From the NCBI GenBank assembly GCA_964520985.1, contig CAZFPB010000001.1, positions 62,001 through 126,000 on the forward strand: a stretch of 64,000 bases of DNA, read 5' to 3'. Origin of the DNA: CAYSGL01 sp964520985. Its GTDB lineage: Bacteria; Pseudomonadota; Alphaproteobacteria; Micavibrionales; Micavibrionaceae. The position numbers and the translations under genes were made by a program. The notes below the pieces were generated by a model, which did not search any database, was not told the origin of the DNA, and worked only from the letters and a program-made list of their open reading frames with translations. Of the stretch, positions 44,284-53,452 are shown in pieces. How positions within the stretch are numbered: the first letter of the stretch is position 1; each line of letters begins with the position of its first letter.

Positions 44284-45522
44284 ATGACTGACACAGAAAC
44301 CAATATTTTGCTGCCGACGGCAGGCGTAGATCTTTTTCTGCGCGACCGCGTCACGGCAGAAGCGGCGCGCGCGTTGATCGATGACTGGCGTTTTGCGCGC
44401 GTAACAATCAGTGTTGAAGACGGCGATGTGGATACGGCGATTGCCAATTATCAGACAACACGATCTCCGGCTCTTGTTATCATTGAAACAGACAAGACCG
44501 ATGAAAGTTTCACCAAGAAATTGGAAATGCTGTCATCTTATTGCGCCGAAGGTACGCATGCCATCGTTATCGGTCCCGTGAATGACATCAATTTATATCG
44601 CAGTCTGACCGCTATGGGTGTGCGCGATTATCTAGTGCGTCCTGTGGCACAGGATGTTTTGGGCAGCGTCATTTCGGCTGCTCTGATAGAACAGCTGGGT
44701 TCCGCAGGTTCGCGTCTCATTGCTGTGATTGGGGCCAAAGGAGGCGTCGGTGTATCGACGATGACACAGGCTTTGGCCTGGGGGTTGTCTGAAAAACTTT
44801 CACAAAAAACATTATTGCTCGATGCTGCGGGCGGCTGGTCTTCTTTAAGTGTCGGCATGGGATTTGAGCCTCAAGGTACGCTGATAGAAGCAATGCGTGC
44901 GGCAACAAGCCGGGATCATGATACCTTGAAACGCATGTTATTTAAGCCGAATGAACGTTTGAGTGTTCTGGCCAGCGGTTCTGAATCGCTTCTCGATACA
45001 AATATTCACGCGCAGCAGTACGAAGAATTGCTCGATATGGCTATGACCAGCTATCCGCTAGTCCTCGTCGATTTATCTTCAGCAGTTCCTTCCCTTAAAC
45101 GTACGGTAATCAACCGGGCACATGAAATTATTCTGGTCACCCAACCGACGTTATCATCATTGCGGGCAGCGCGAACGCTCATGCAAGAAATAAAATCACT
45201 GCATGGTGGTCACAATGATAATATTGATCTAGTTGTAAACATGCAGGGAATGGCACCAGGCAAAGAAATTGCCAAAGGCGATATCGCCGGGGCATTGGGT
45301 TCTACACCTTCTGTTTATATGCCGTATGATCCGAAATTTTTTGTTGGCCTGGAAAGTGATGGTAAAAAAATAACCGATGATAAAAATGGAGGCGCTTTGA
45401 CTGATATGCTCATGCCTCTGGCTCAAAAAGTTATGACAGGAAAAGGGCAGGCAGGAACGTTGAAGGTCAGTAATGAAAATACCGGCGTCATTGGAAATTT
45501 TTTAGGCAAGTTAAAAAAATAA
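44284..45522 (+). CDS. cpaE: Pilus polarity ATPase CpaE (TadZ)
   Basis: 412 residues: an N-terminal receiver-like domain without phosphorylation residues (about 1-135), then a MinD/ParA-type ATPase with a deviant Walker A GAKGGVGVSTMTQAL at about 148-162. TadZ/CpaE sets the pole or site of pilus assembly. The CDS ends exactly where cpaF starts. Confidence 0.93.
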   Translation: MTDTETNILLPTAGVDLFLRDRVTAEAARALIDDWRFARVTISVEDGDVDTAIANYQTTRSPALVIIETDKTDESFTKKLEMLSSYCAEGTHAIVIGPVNDINLYRSLTAMGVRDYLVRPVAQDVLGSVISAALIEQLGSAGSRLIAVIGAKGGVGVSTMTQALAWGLSEKLSQKTLLLDAAGGWSSLSVGMGFEPQGTLIEAMRAATSRDHDTLKRMLFKPNERLSVLASGSESLLDTNIHAQQYEELLDMAMTSYPLVLVDLSSAVPSLKRTVINRAHEIILVTQPTLSSLRAARTLMQEIKSLHGGHNDNIDLVVNMQGMAPGKEIAKGDIAGALGSTPSVYMPYDPKFFVGLESDGKKITDDKNGGALTDMLMPLAQKVMTGKGQAGTLKVSNENTGVIGNFLGKLKK

Positions 45523-47034
45523 ATGTTTGGCAAAAAACCTATAACCGGCGCCCCGATCGCTCCAACATCCCTACCCAAAGAAGTAGCGGCGGTGAATCAT
45601 GACGTGATGGAAGAAGCCGTTGATGAACAAGCGGTGCCTTCTTCTTCCCCGATTGAAAAAACGGAAGCAAAGCCGTTAAAAAAAATGGAAGAGAATACCA
45701 TAGAAGTATTTGATGCCAGTACGGATGAGGCGGCAGCGGTTCCAGCTGATGCCGGTCTGTCTTCTTTGCGTTTGCAGCGCGCGCGCAATCGCATCTGGCT
45801 TGACCTGCGGGATGGAATTGATTTAAAAGCGCTGGCTCGTATGAAAGCGGATGAAGCGCGCAAAGAAGTACTGTCTGCCGTTGAGGAAATATCGCGTTTC
45901 CGCAATCTGGATGTGACGCCGGCGGAGTTGGCAAAAATTTCTAAAGAATGCGCCGATGATATGCTGGGCTTCGGTCCGCTCGAAGAGTTGCTTGAACGCG
46001 ATGATATCGCTGATATCATGATCAATGGACCTGACACGACTTATATCGAAGTAAACGGTAAGATTGAACGGGCACGCATCAAATTTCGTGATAACCAGCA
46101 TTTGACCACGATATGTCAGCGTATCGTAGGCGCCATCGGTCGGCGAGTTGATGAATCCTCTCCAATCTGCGATGCGCGTCTACCGGACGGTTCACGTGTG
46201 AACGTTATTATTCCGCCTCTGGCCGTAGATGGCGCGTGTATGACTATCCGCAAATTCAAAAAAGACAAACTTACGCTTGAAAAGCTACTCGAATATGGTG
46301 CGATGTCTCCGAGCGCAGCTAAACTTATCATGGCGATTGGTCGTTCGCGCGTAAATATTCTTATCTCTGGCGGTACGGGTTCTGGTAAAACGACCATGCT
46401 GAATTGCGTGACACGCTATATTGAACCCGGAGAGCGTATTGTAACCTGTGAAGATGCGTGTGAACTGCAATTGCAGCAACCACATGTGGTGCGCCTTGAA
46501 ACCCGCCCTGCCAACCTTGAGGGCGTGGGCGAAATTACGATGCGCGATTTGGTCAAAAACTGCCTGCGTATGAGGCCCGAACGCATTATTGTCGGCGAGG
46601 TGCGCGGTCCCGAGGCATTCGATCTTTTGCAAGCCATGAACACGGGCCACGATGGATCAATGGGAACTGTCCACGCAAATAATCCGCGCGAAGCAATTAG
46701 CCGTATGGAAAACATGATTGCCATGGGCGGACTGAATTTGCCAAGCTCTGCCGTGCGTGAACAAATTGCCTCTGCGGTGAATGTTATTATTCAAGTACAG
46801 CGCCTGCGTGATGGTTCGCGCTGTGTCACACACATTTCTGAAATTACCGGCATGGAAGGTGAAGTGGTCACCATGCAGGATCTTTTCAAACTCGAATTCC
46901 TGGGTGAGGACGAGAATGGCAAGTTGATTACAGAATTAAAATCTTCAGGCATGCGCCCTAAATTCTGGGATAAAGCCCGTCAGTTTGGTGTTGAAAAACT
47001 TGTACTGGATGCAATGGAAGAGGCATACGGATAA
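45523..47034 (+). CDS. cpaF: Tad pilus motor ATPase CpaF (TadA)
   Basis: 503 residues. The first 110 are acidic and variable; the type II/IV secretion ATPase follows: SRVNVIIPPLAVDGACMTIRKF, Walker A GGTGSGKTTMLN at about 283-294, the Asp box CEDACELQLQQPHVVRLE, and HDGSMGTVHANNPREA. Unlike PilB/PilT pairs it drives both extension and retraction. It abuts cpaE with no gap and overlaps tadB by one base. Confidence 0.95.
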   Translation: MFGKKPITGAPIAPTSLPKEVAAVNHDVMEEAVDEQAVPSSSPIEKTEAKPLKKMEENTIEVFDASTDEAAAVPADAGLSSLRLQRARNRIWLDLRDGIDLKALARMKADEARKEVLSAVEEISRFRNLDVTPAELAKISKECADDMLGFGPLEELLERDDIADIMINGPDTTYIEVNGKIERARIKFRDNQHLTTICQRIVGAIGRRVDESSPICDARLPDGSRVNVIIPPLAVDGACMTIRKFKKDKLTLEKLLEYGAMSPSAAKLIMAIGRSRVNILISGGTGSGKTTMLNCVTRYIEPGERIVTCEDACELQLQQPHVVRLETRPANLEGVGEITMRDLVKNCLRMRPERIIVGEVRGPEAFDLLQAMNTGHDGSMGTVHANNPREAISRMENMIAMGGLNLPSSAVREQIASAVNVIIQVQRLRDGSRCVTHISEITGMEGEVVTMQDLFKLEFLGEDENGKLITELKSSGMRPKFWDKARQFGVEKLVLDAMEEAYG

Positions 47035-48002
47035 TGATCGTATTGATAGCCTCCATTCTTCTGGTTCTTAGTATCGGCGGTATGATTGCCTACTTTGTTA
47101 ATAACGGTCAAAATCAGCGAAAAAAGCGTTTGCTTCAGGTTGTGCAAGGCACTCAGATATCGACCACAAAAAAAGTCGCCAATGCGCAAGAGCAGCGCCG
47201 TGTAGAATTATCAAAAAAACTCAAAGAAGGCGTTATCGCTGAAAAATCACGGGACAAAGATAAGGGAGAAAGTCTCTCGCAAAAACTGATTATGGCGGGA
47301 ATTTCCTCTGGCGTACGTCAATTCTGGATGATGTCTTTTGTCTCTGCCTTTGTGCTGGCAGTAATAGTTTATATCTTGAATGGATCACCTTTGGTATGCG
47401 GCTTAGCCTTTGTCACGGGTCTACTCGGCGTTCCTAAAATGGTCTTGGGATTCATGATCAAGCGTCGCCAGAAAAAATTCATGGATGATCTGGCGGACGC
47501 GCTTGAATCCATGCAGCGTTTGCTGAAAGCCGGTATGCCGGTTAGCGAGTGTATTAAAATGGTCGCGCGGGAATTTACGGGACCCGTTGGCGATGAAATG
47601 GGGAAGATTTTTGATCAGCAAAAAATAGGTATTCCTTTGCCGGAAGCCACGCTTGAAGCGGCGCGCCGCATGCCAATTCCTGAGATGCAGATGTTCGCCA
47701 CGGCGATCGCCATTCAGACACAGACAGGCTCAAGCCTTTCTGAAGTGCTGGAAAATCTCGCCGGTGTCATCCGCGCGCGTTTCCGTTTAAAACGCAAAAT
47801 TCAGGCTCTTTCGGCAGAAGCAAAAGCGTCAGCAGCTATTATTGGATCTCTACCTATTCTGGTAGGGGTGGGTATGTATTTTATGAACAACGCCTATTTC
47901 ATGGTGCTGTTCAATGAAGGTCAATTCCTGATGGTTGGCGCGGGGATGTGGATGTTGCTGGGCATTCTGGTTATGCGTCAGATGATTAATTTCAAGGTGT
48001 AA
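47034..48002 (+). CDS. tadB: Tad inner-membrane platform protein TadB
   Basis: 322 residues with the T2SSF domain: an N-terminal membrane segment, a pair near 97-140, DDLADALESMQRLLKAGMPVSECI, then SLSEVLENLAGVIRARFRLKRKIQALSAEAKASA, and two more segments at the end. Pairs with TadC as the platform for the motor. Starts within the cpaF stop. Confidence 0.94.
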   Translation: MIVLIASILLVLSIGGMIAYFVNNGQNQRKKRLLQVVQGTQISTTKKVANAQEQRRVELSKKLKEGVIAEKSRDKDKGESLSQKLIMAGISSGVRQFWMMSFVSAFVLAVIVYILNGSPLVCGLAFVTGLLGVPKMVLGFMIKRRQKKFMDDLADALESMQRLLKAGMPVSECIKMVAREFTGPVGDEMGKIFDQQKIGIPLPEATLEAARRMPIPEMQMFATAIAIQTQTGSSLSEVLENLAGVIRARFRLKRKIQALSAEAKASAAIIGSLPILVGVGMYFMNNAYFMVLFNEGQFLMVGAGMWMLLGILVMRQMINFKV

Positions 48003-48004
48003 GC

Positions 48005-48955
48005 ATGTTTGGTATGGATACACAGTTTCTAATTACGCTCGGCAGCGCCTTGGCGGCGGCTCTGTCTTTCGCCGTGTTTGCTTATCCCTTTCTAGTGCGT
48101 AACGAAAAGAAAAATCGCTATCGGGATGTCATCGAAAAAAAGCGCAAGGTACTCTTTGAAAGCGCCAAAGCTGAGGTCGAGAAAAAAGGAGTACGGAAAG
48201 TCTCTGCGCGTGATTCTGTGGCGACGTTTTTTAAAGTAGAAACCATGGCGGGTGAATACGGAGAAAAAACCCGCACACTTCTGCTGCGCGCCGGGATTCG
48301 TAATCCTATGGCCCCTGTTTACTTCATTATTGGGCAAATCGTATTGCCGGTTGTTTTTGTGGCTTTGACGGTTCTGTTTTTATCTAAAGCCGAAAGCGAA
48401 ACGTCCAGCACGATGGAGCTCATCTACATGCTTGCGGCGGCAGCGGCTGGTTTTTATTTCCCCAATCTGATGATTAAAAATGCAGCGATCAAACGCCAGG
48501 AATCTATCAATCTGATGTTTCCTGATGCGCTCGACATGATGCTGATCTGTGTGCAGGGCGGGATTGGGCTGGAGCAAGCTGTCAGCCGTATTGCCGATGA
48601 AATTGCCGAACATTCTCCGATCCTTGCGGAAGAGCTTGGGCTGCTGAGTGCTGAAATGGCGATGCTTAACGACCGACGCCGGGCGCTGAGTGATTTTGGC
48701 CGCCGCATTGGCGGATATGCCAAATCATTTGCCACGGCGCTTATTCAGGCAGAGCAATATGGGACATCTGTATCACAAGCTCTGCGGGTCATGGCGAATG
48801 AGTTGCGCGAAATTCGTATGAGTAACGCCGAACAAAAGGCGGCATCGCTGCCGCCTAAGCTCACTGTTCCGATGATCCTGTTTTTCCTGCCGGCTTTGTT
48901 CGTTATCATTCTAGGGCCTGCTGTGTTGCAGGCCGGTAACGCCGGTGTCGGTTAA
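48005..48955 (+). CDS. tadC: Tad inner-membrane platform protein TadC
   Basis: 316 residues, the second T2SSF protein of the platform: FPDALDMMLICVQGGIGLEQAVSRIADE, then FGRRIGGYAKSFATALIQAEQYGTSVSQALRVMANELREIR and a C-terminal pair of membrane segments. Two bases after tadB. The plus-strand pilus genes end here; TadE/F/G pseudopilins are not in the window. Confidence 0.94.
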   Translation: MFGMDTQFLITLGSALAAALSFAVFAYPFLVRNEKKNRYRDVIEKKRKVLFESAKAEVEKKGVRKVSARDSVATFFKVETMAGEYGEKTRTLLLRAGIRNPMAPVYFIIGQIVLPVVFVALTVLFLSKAESETSSTMELIYMLAAAAAGFYFPNLMIKNAAIKRQESINLMFPDALDMMLICVQGGIGLEQAVSRIADEIAEHSPILAEELGLLSAEMAMLNDRRRALSDFGRRIGGYAKSFATALIQAEQYGTSVSQALRVMANELREIRMSNAEQKAASLPPKLTVPMILFFLPALFVIILGPAVLQAGNAGVG

Positions 48956-48963
48956 ACGCTGAT

Positions 48964-49758
48964 TTAGTGCGCAGCCTTTTTAGGTTCTGCTGCTTTTCCC
49001 GTAGTATCTACGGCTGGCGCTACCCGGCCCTGGCTTGGATGATAGTTTTTATCATTCAGCGTCGCGATAATGCGGTAGTTACGTTCCAGTTCTACCCGGT
49101 TTGGATATTGCTTGCGTGCCCGATCGAGCAGCTCCAGTGCTTGTGCTGTCTGACCTTGTGAGGCAAGGTTCAGCGCGAGGTTGTTGAGGATCGGGGCCGC
49201 ATCACCGCGCCAGACTTTCAAGCCCGTACGGAAAGCTTGCTCTGCTTCAACGTAATTGCTTTGAGCGTCGAGCGATGTGCCGAGCGCCAGGTGAGCGCGG
49301 CCGGCATTGTTATCAAGAGCGATCGCCTGACGGGCGGCCAGTTCGGCTTCTTTATAATTGCCAAGGCCCAATTGTGTGAGCGACATTTCTGTCAGTGTAT
49401 CCGCGTGGGCCTTTTCGCCTTGGGTGAAGGGCAGCAATACATTGCGCGACGCATTAAGCTGATTGTCTTCACGCAGCGCGCGCGCGTATCGTGCGGCCAG
49501 CACTGGGTTTTCCGGGTGGCGGCGGAAGTAAGGGTCCATTACCTGAATGACATCCTGTGGCTTGCCTGATTTCTCAGCGGCGGCCAGAGCTTGTTTGAAA
49601 GCGCCATCGACGCGCTCGCCCGCTTGATCCATATTGATCGTATTGGAATCTGCCGGCTTTGCGCTGGCGGTTGGTGTATTACCGGTGCTCGAACAAGCCG
49701 AAAGGGCGAGGGCGCCCAGGCACAAGGTCAGGGGAAGAAGTCGGTTTGTGGCGGCCAT
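48964..49758 (-). CDS. tadD: TPR lipoprotein, TadD-like
   Basis: 264 residues from the ATG at 49758 (GAGG before it; a TTG at 49770 is an alternative). Lipobox LSACSS, then tetratricopeptides: HPENPVLAARYARAL, LTQLGLGNYKEAELAARQAI, LGTSLDAQSNYVEAEQAF and LALNLASQGQTAQALELLDRAR. TadD is the pilotin-like lipoprotein that helps the secretin. It is convergent with tadC, not in the usual forward position, so it has a separate promoter. Confidence 0.85.
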   Translation of the reverse strand: MAATNRLLPLTLCLGALALSACSSTGNTPTASAKPADSNTINMDQAGERVDGAFKQALAAAEKSGKPQDVIQVMDPYFRRHPENPVLAARYARALREDNQLNASRNVLLPFTQGEKAHADTLTEMSLTQLGLGNYKEAELAARQAIALDNNAGRAHLALGTSLDAQSNYVEAEQAFRTGLKVWRGDAAPILNNLALNLASQGQTAQALELLDRARKQYPNRVELERNYRIIATLNDKNYHPSQGRVAPAVDTTGKAAEPKKAAH

Positions 49759-49835
49759 GATGATCCTCAAAAATATGTCTAGGAAGGGATCATAAACGCT
49801 AAAAGGTCGAAAGAAAAGACCCTACGCAGAAGGGT

Positions 49836-50453
49836 TTAGCGGCGCGTATTGCCAGCATTGGCGTCAGTCGACACCTCATGACACATATCCGGGCAATAAT
49901 AGACACTGACAGGCTGGCAACCTGCGCTCCGGCCGGTAGCGTTGGCGCAGGAGCGACGAATGCGGACATATTTTTCACGCGGGGCTGCCACGACGATGTG
50001 GCGTTGCATGATAATCTCCCCGTCTTTATCCAGGACGCTCATATGGGTGGCGCCAGGACTGCGCGGGACGACCAGCAGAAGTTTGGGATTTTCCATCATC
50101 ACGCTGACATTAGCTGGGTTGCCAATGACAATGCTCTGCGCTTCACGCTCTAGCGTTACCATTTCTGTTTTATCCGGGGTCAGGCGGAGAATAGGGTGGG
50201 TCGTTTCCACATCGGCGACGGGTGAACTGTCTTCCGGCGCGGTCACCGGCATCAGATCACCTTCGGCTTGAGGCGGAACCTCACTGGCCGTGACAGCGGC
50301 GCCTGAGGCAGGCTCTAATGAGCTGGCATCAATATAGGCAGTATCAACAGAGGTATCCTTTTTGCGGAGGATATCATTGGCCAACAAGGCGCCTCCGGCC
50401 AGCGTTGCAACGCCCAGGACAAAAAACAGGCCGAAGATCAGAGTTTTTTTCAT
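49836..50453 (-). CDS. Stand-alone pilus-assembly N-domain protein
   Basis: 205 residues. Signal anchor (TLIFGLFFVLGVATLAGGALL), a low-complexity linker (32-85), then a domain like the CpaC N-terminal one (HPILRLTPDKTEMVTLEREAQSIVIGNPANVSVMMEN, of the T2SS/T3SS pilus N type). The last 40 residues carry four cysteines (SCANATGRSAGCQ and CPDMCHEV), likely two disulfides in the periplasm. No secretin core is attached, so it is probably an accessory that binds the secretin ring. Same strand as tadD, 78 bases upstream of it. Confidence 0.8.
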   Translation of the reverse strand: MKKTLIFGLFFVLGVATLAGGALLANDILRKKDTSVDTAYIDASSLEPASGAAVTASEVPPQAEGDLMPVTAPEDSSPVADVETTHPILRLTPDKTEMVTLEREAQSIVIGNPANVSVMMENPKLLLVVPRSPGATHMSVLDKDGEIIMQRHIVVAAPREKYVRIRRSCANATGRSAGCQPVSVYYCPDMCHEVSTDANAGNTRR

Positions 50454-50677
50454 GAAAAATACCTGGCTGGAGAGAGTGGAACTGCGCCGGATTTCCCGGA
50501 CTTTCTATGAGTTAGTATAGCGTAAATCGGCCATGGCCAATACGACTTTTTGTATGAATTTAACGGAGTTTTTAGGGAAAATTGCTATTCTGTGGTACAT
50601 AGCCTCTGGGCGGGCCATGTCGATCATGATATAAATAGCCTCACTTTATTTTTGTCCGAATAAGGAATATTCCACCC

Positions 50678-51313
50678 ATGAAAACAACTCCAATTTTTAT
50701 TGCTCTTCTCGTCATCATCATCCTTGGCGGCGGCGTGTATCTGTACCAAACCAACAAAAAAATGGATATGGTTATGGCGGCCCTTCCTTCGGCGACGCCT
50801 GTGGTTGCGCAGCCAGCCGGATCGACTAATCCTGCTGCCCCCACAAAGGCTGATGACAAACCAGCGGCGGAAGCGCCGGCGCCGATATCACCGCCTGTGA
50901 CAGCCGAAAAAACATGGTTGCAACGTTGCGATAAAGATAAAACGGGCTACTGTGAAATTTATCAGGCCCTGACGTTAAAGGAAAACAAGCAAAAGCTGCT
51001 TGAAGTTGCCGTGGGTTTTGCCAAAAAAACGGATGAACTGCCGCAAGCCGCGATCATTCTTCCGCTGGGCGTCGATGTCGGTAAAGGCATCGTCCTTTTC
51101 ATCGATGGTAAGGGTCCGGGCGGTGCGCCGTTCAATGCGTGCACGAAAGACGGTTGCTATGTTTTGGCGACAATCACCGAAGAAATGCTGACGCAGATGA
51201 AAGATGGCAAAGAGTTGACCGTCGGCTTTTTTGATGGGGCAGGCGTCGCGATAAAAGTAGATGTTCCTCTTAAAGAATTTGGAACAAAACTCGCCGAACT
51301 CAAAGCCAAATAA
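50678..51313 (+). CDS. Invasion-associated locus B (IalB)-family protein
   Basis: 211 residues. A signal anchor (IFIALLVIIILGGGVYLY), a Pro/Ala-rich linker (30-75), then the IalB domain with its four cysteines: RCDKDKTGYCEIYQAL near the start and FNACTKDGCYVLATIT later. IILPLGVDVGKGIVLFIDG is a family motif. Its role is unclear; the Bartonella name comes from erythrocyte entry, but free-living alphaproteobacteria carry it widely. A terminator follows. Confidence 0.88.
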   Translation: MKTTPIFIALLVIIILGGGVYLYQTNKKMDMVMAALPSATPVVAQPAGSTNPAAPTKADDKPAAEAPAPISPPVTAEKTWLQRCDKDKTGYCEIYQALTLKENKQKLLEVAVGFAKKTDELPQAAIILPLGVDVGKGIVLFIDGKGPGGAPFNACTKDGCYVLATITEEMLTQMKDGKELTVGFFDGAGVAIKVDVPLKEFGTKLAELKAK

Positions 51314-51324
51314 GACGTATAAAA

Positions 51325-51350
51325 AAAACCGCCCAACTGGGCGGTTTTTA
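51325..51350. terminator. Bidirectional terminator between the IalB-like gene and rpsU
   Basis: CCGCCC and GGGCGG (51329-51344) around AACT, with T-run on the right and A-run on the left, so it serves both convergent genes. Confidence 0.9.
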
Positions 51351-51375
51351 ATATCAGCTATTCATAGATGAATGA

Positions 51376-51585
51376 TTAGTCGCGGTCTTTACGCTTGCGG
51401 TCAAGCTTGCGTGCGCGGCGGACGGCTTCAGCTTTCTCGCGTTTACGTTTTTCAGAAGGCTTCTCGAAATCGCGGCGCATTTTCATTTCACGGAAAATAC
51501 CCTCGCGTTGCATCTTCTTTTTGAGGACGCGCAAAGCCTGCTCGACGTTATTATCGCGGACAGTTACCAGTACCAAACCAATCAC
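51376..51585 (-). CDS. rpsU: 30S ribosomal protein S21
   Basis: 69 residues: VLVTVRDNNVEQALRVLKKKMQREGIFREMK, then the basic KPSEKRKREKAEAVRRARK tail. The small subunit protein near the anti-Shine-Dalgarno region. Start at 51585 gives MIGLVLVTV; a GTG or ATG just inside is possible. Divergent from ggt. Confidence 0.95.
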   Translation of the reverse strand: MIGLVLVTVRDNNVEQALRVLKKKMQREGIFREMKMRRDFEKPSEKRKREKAEAVRRARKLDRKRKDRD

Positions 51586-51674
51586 CTCTTTCCATCATGA
51601 TCTCGCCCTTTCATCGGGCGGCAAAAAAATCTATGCTCTGTCTAGTGACTACAGAACAGCTTTGCAAGGCAAAA

Positions 51675-53450
51675 ATGAAAGCAATATCAACATATTATAG
51701 CATGTTTAGAGGCTTGGGGCGCATTACAGTCCTGACGCTTTTGCTATTTATTGTGTCTTTTCAATCACTTGCGCAAGATAGTCCGCTTCCGGAACTGGCA
51801 ACTGGCAAAGCTAAAGCCACAGAAGCCATCGCTCAGCATTACATGGTGGTCAGCGCACACCCTCTGGCCAGCCGGATTGGCAGCGAGATTCTCCAGCGCG
51901 GTGGCAGCGCTGCCGACGCCGGTATTGCCGTACAGCTGGCATTAGGACTAGTGGAGCCACAAAGCTCGGGGCTGGGCGGCGGCGCCTTCGCGCTTTATTA
52001 CGATGCCGCTCAGAAAAAGCTCTACAGCTTCGATGGGCGCGAGACTGCGCCGATGTCTGCTGGTAAATATCTTTTCATCGACGACGACGGCAAACCTATG
52101 AGTTTTGCCAAGGCGTCAATTGGTGGGCGTGCTGTGGGTGTACCCGGTGTGCCACGCCTGCTGGAGACATTACACAAGAATTTCAGCCGCCTCAGTTGGC
52201 GTGAAGTTTTCTCGCCGGTAATTGGCCTGTCGCAAAGCGGCTTTGAAGTTAGCCCGCGTCTAGCGGCTCTCCTCCGTGCCGAGCGGAATAATTTTTATGC
52301 CGATGTACCGACCAAGCTGGTTTTCTATCCTGATTCCTCGACCCCGCTGCGCTCCGGCGAGCGGTTACGCAATACGGATTATACGCAAACCTTGACGTTA
52401 ATGGCCCTAAATGGTGCTGATGCGTTTTATAAAGGTGATCTACCCGAAAAAATTATCGAGAAATTGCGCACCAATCGCGCATCGATCAGCGGCATCACGA
52501 CGGAAGACTTTGAATCCTACACAGTGAAAGAACGTGATCCTGTGTGCGGCCAGTATCGCGGTTATAAAATATGCTCAATGGGGGAGCCATCATCCGGCGG
52601 CCTCACCTTGCTACAGATGCTGGGATTATTGGAAGGGTTTGATTTAAAATCTTGGGGCAAAGACAATCCCAAGAGTTGGCACGTCATTGCGGAAGCGTCC
52701 CGCCTTGCTTTTGCCGACCGCAATTTATATATGGCCGATCCCGATAAAGTCAGCACGCCCGGCGTACGCTTGATTGACCCTACCTATATTCAACAGCGCC
52801 GCGCACTGATCAATCCGGAAACCGCTTTGCGCCAGATCGATGCCGGTACACCACCGGGGTGGAGCGCACCGGCGCCGATCAAAGGTGATGGCAGCATCAA
52901 GCCACCCGGTACCTCGCATATCACGATCGTCGATGGTTACGGTAATATACTGTCCATGACGACAAGTATCGAACAGGCGTTTGGATCGCACATTATGGTC
53001 GGCGGCGTGTTGCTGAATAACCAGCTGACCGATTTTTCTTTCACGCCCGAAGTGAATGGCGCGCCTGTATTAAACCGTGTGGAAGGGGGCAAGCGTCCCC
53101 GTTCTTCCATGGCGCCAGTGATTATTTTTGATCCATCGGGCGCTCCTGTCTACGCGCTGGGATCCGCTGGCGGCAGCGCGATTATCGGCTATGTCGCACA
53201 GCGCGTGATTGGTTTGATTGATTGGGGGCTATCACCGCAACAAGCGATGGCTATGCCAAACATCATTCATCGCGGCAATGCGCTGGAAGCAGAATCTGAT
53301 GCACCGATCACACAAAAAGAAATGTCCGTTTTCGGTCATCCATTGGAGATTACAGATCTGAACAGCGGCCTGACGATGATCGAACTTAAAAATGGCAAAC
53401 TGATCGGCGCCGCCGATCCGCGCCGCGAAGGTGTGGCGCTGGGTAATTAA
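51675..53450 (+). CDS. ggt: Gamma-glutamyltransferase
   Basis: 591 residues from the ATG at 51675, which has AAGGCAAAA upstream (the frame is open from 51597). Signal peptide ending SFQSLAQD. The precursor is cleaved before Thr413 in GTSHITIVDGYG, the nucleophile of the mature small subunit; the substrate loop PRSSMAP and SAGGSAI follow. It hydrolyses or transfers the gamma-glutamyl group of glutathione in the periplasm. An unusually strong N-terminal match to type enzymes at EILQRGGSAADAGIAVQLALGLVEP. Confidence 0.93.
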   Translation: MKAISTYYSMFRGLGRITVLTLLLFIVSFQSLAQDSPLPELATGKAKATEAIAQHYMVVSAHPLASRIGSEILQRGGSAADAGIAVQLALGLVEPQSSGLGGGAFALYYDAAQKKLYSFDGRETAPMSAGKYLFIDDDGKPMSFAKASIGGRAVGVPGVPRLLETLHKNFSRLSWREVFSPVIGLSQSGFEVSPRLAALLRAERNNFYADVPTKLVFYPDSSTPLRSGERLRNTDYTQTLTLMALNGADAFYKGDLPEKIIEKLRTNRASISGITTEDFESYTVKERDPVCGQYRGYKICSMGEPSSGGLTLLQMLGLLEGFDLKSWGKDNPKSWHVIAEASRLAFADRNLYMADPDKVSTPGVRLIDPTYIQQRRALINPETALRQIDAGTPPGWSAPAPIKGDGSIKPPGTSHITIVDGYGNILSMTTSIEQAFGSHIMVGGVLLNNQLTDFSFTPEVNGAPVLNRVEGGKRPRSSMAPVIIFDPSGAPVYALGSAGGSAIIGYVAQRVIGLIDWGLSPQQAMAMPNIIHRGNALEAESDAPITQKEMSVFGHPLEITDLNSGLTMIELKNGKLIGAADPRREGVALGN

Positions 53451-53452
53451 GT

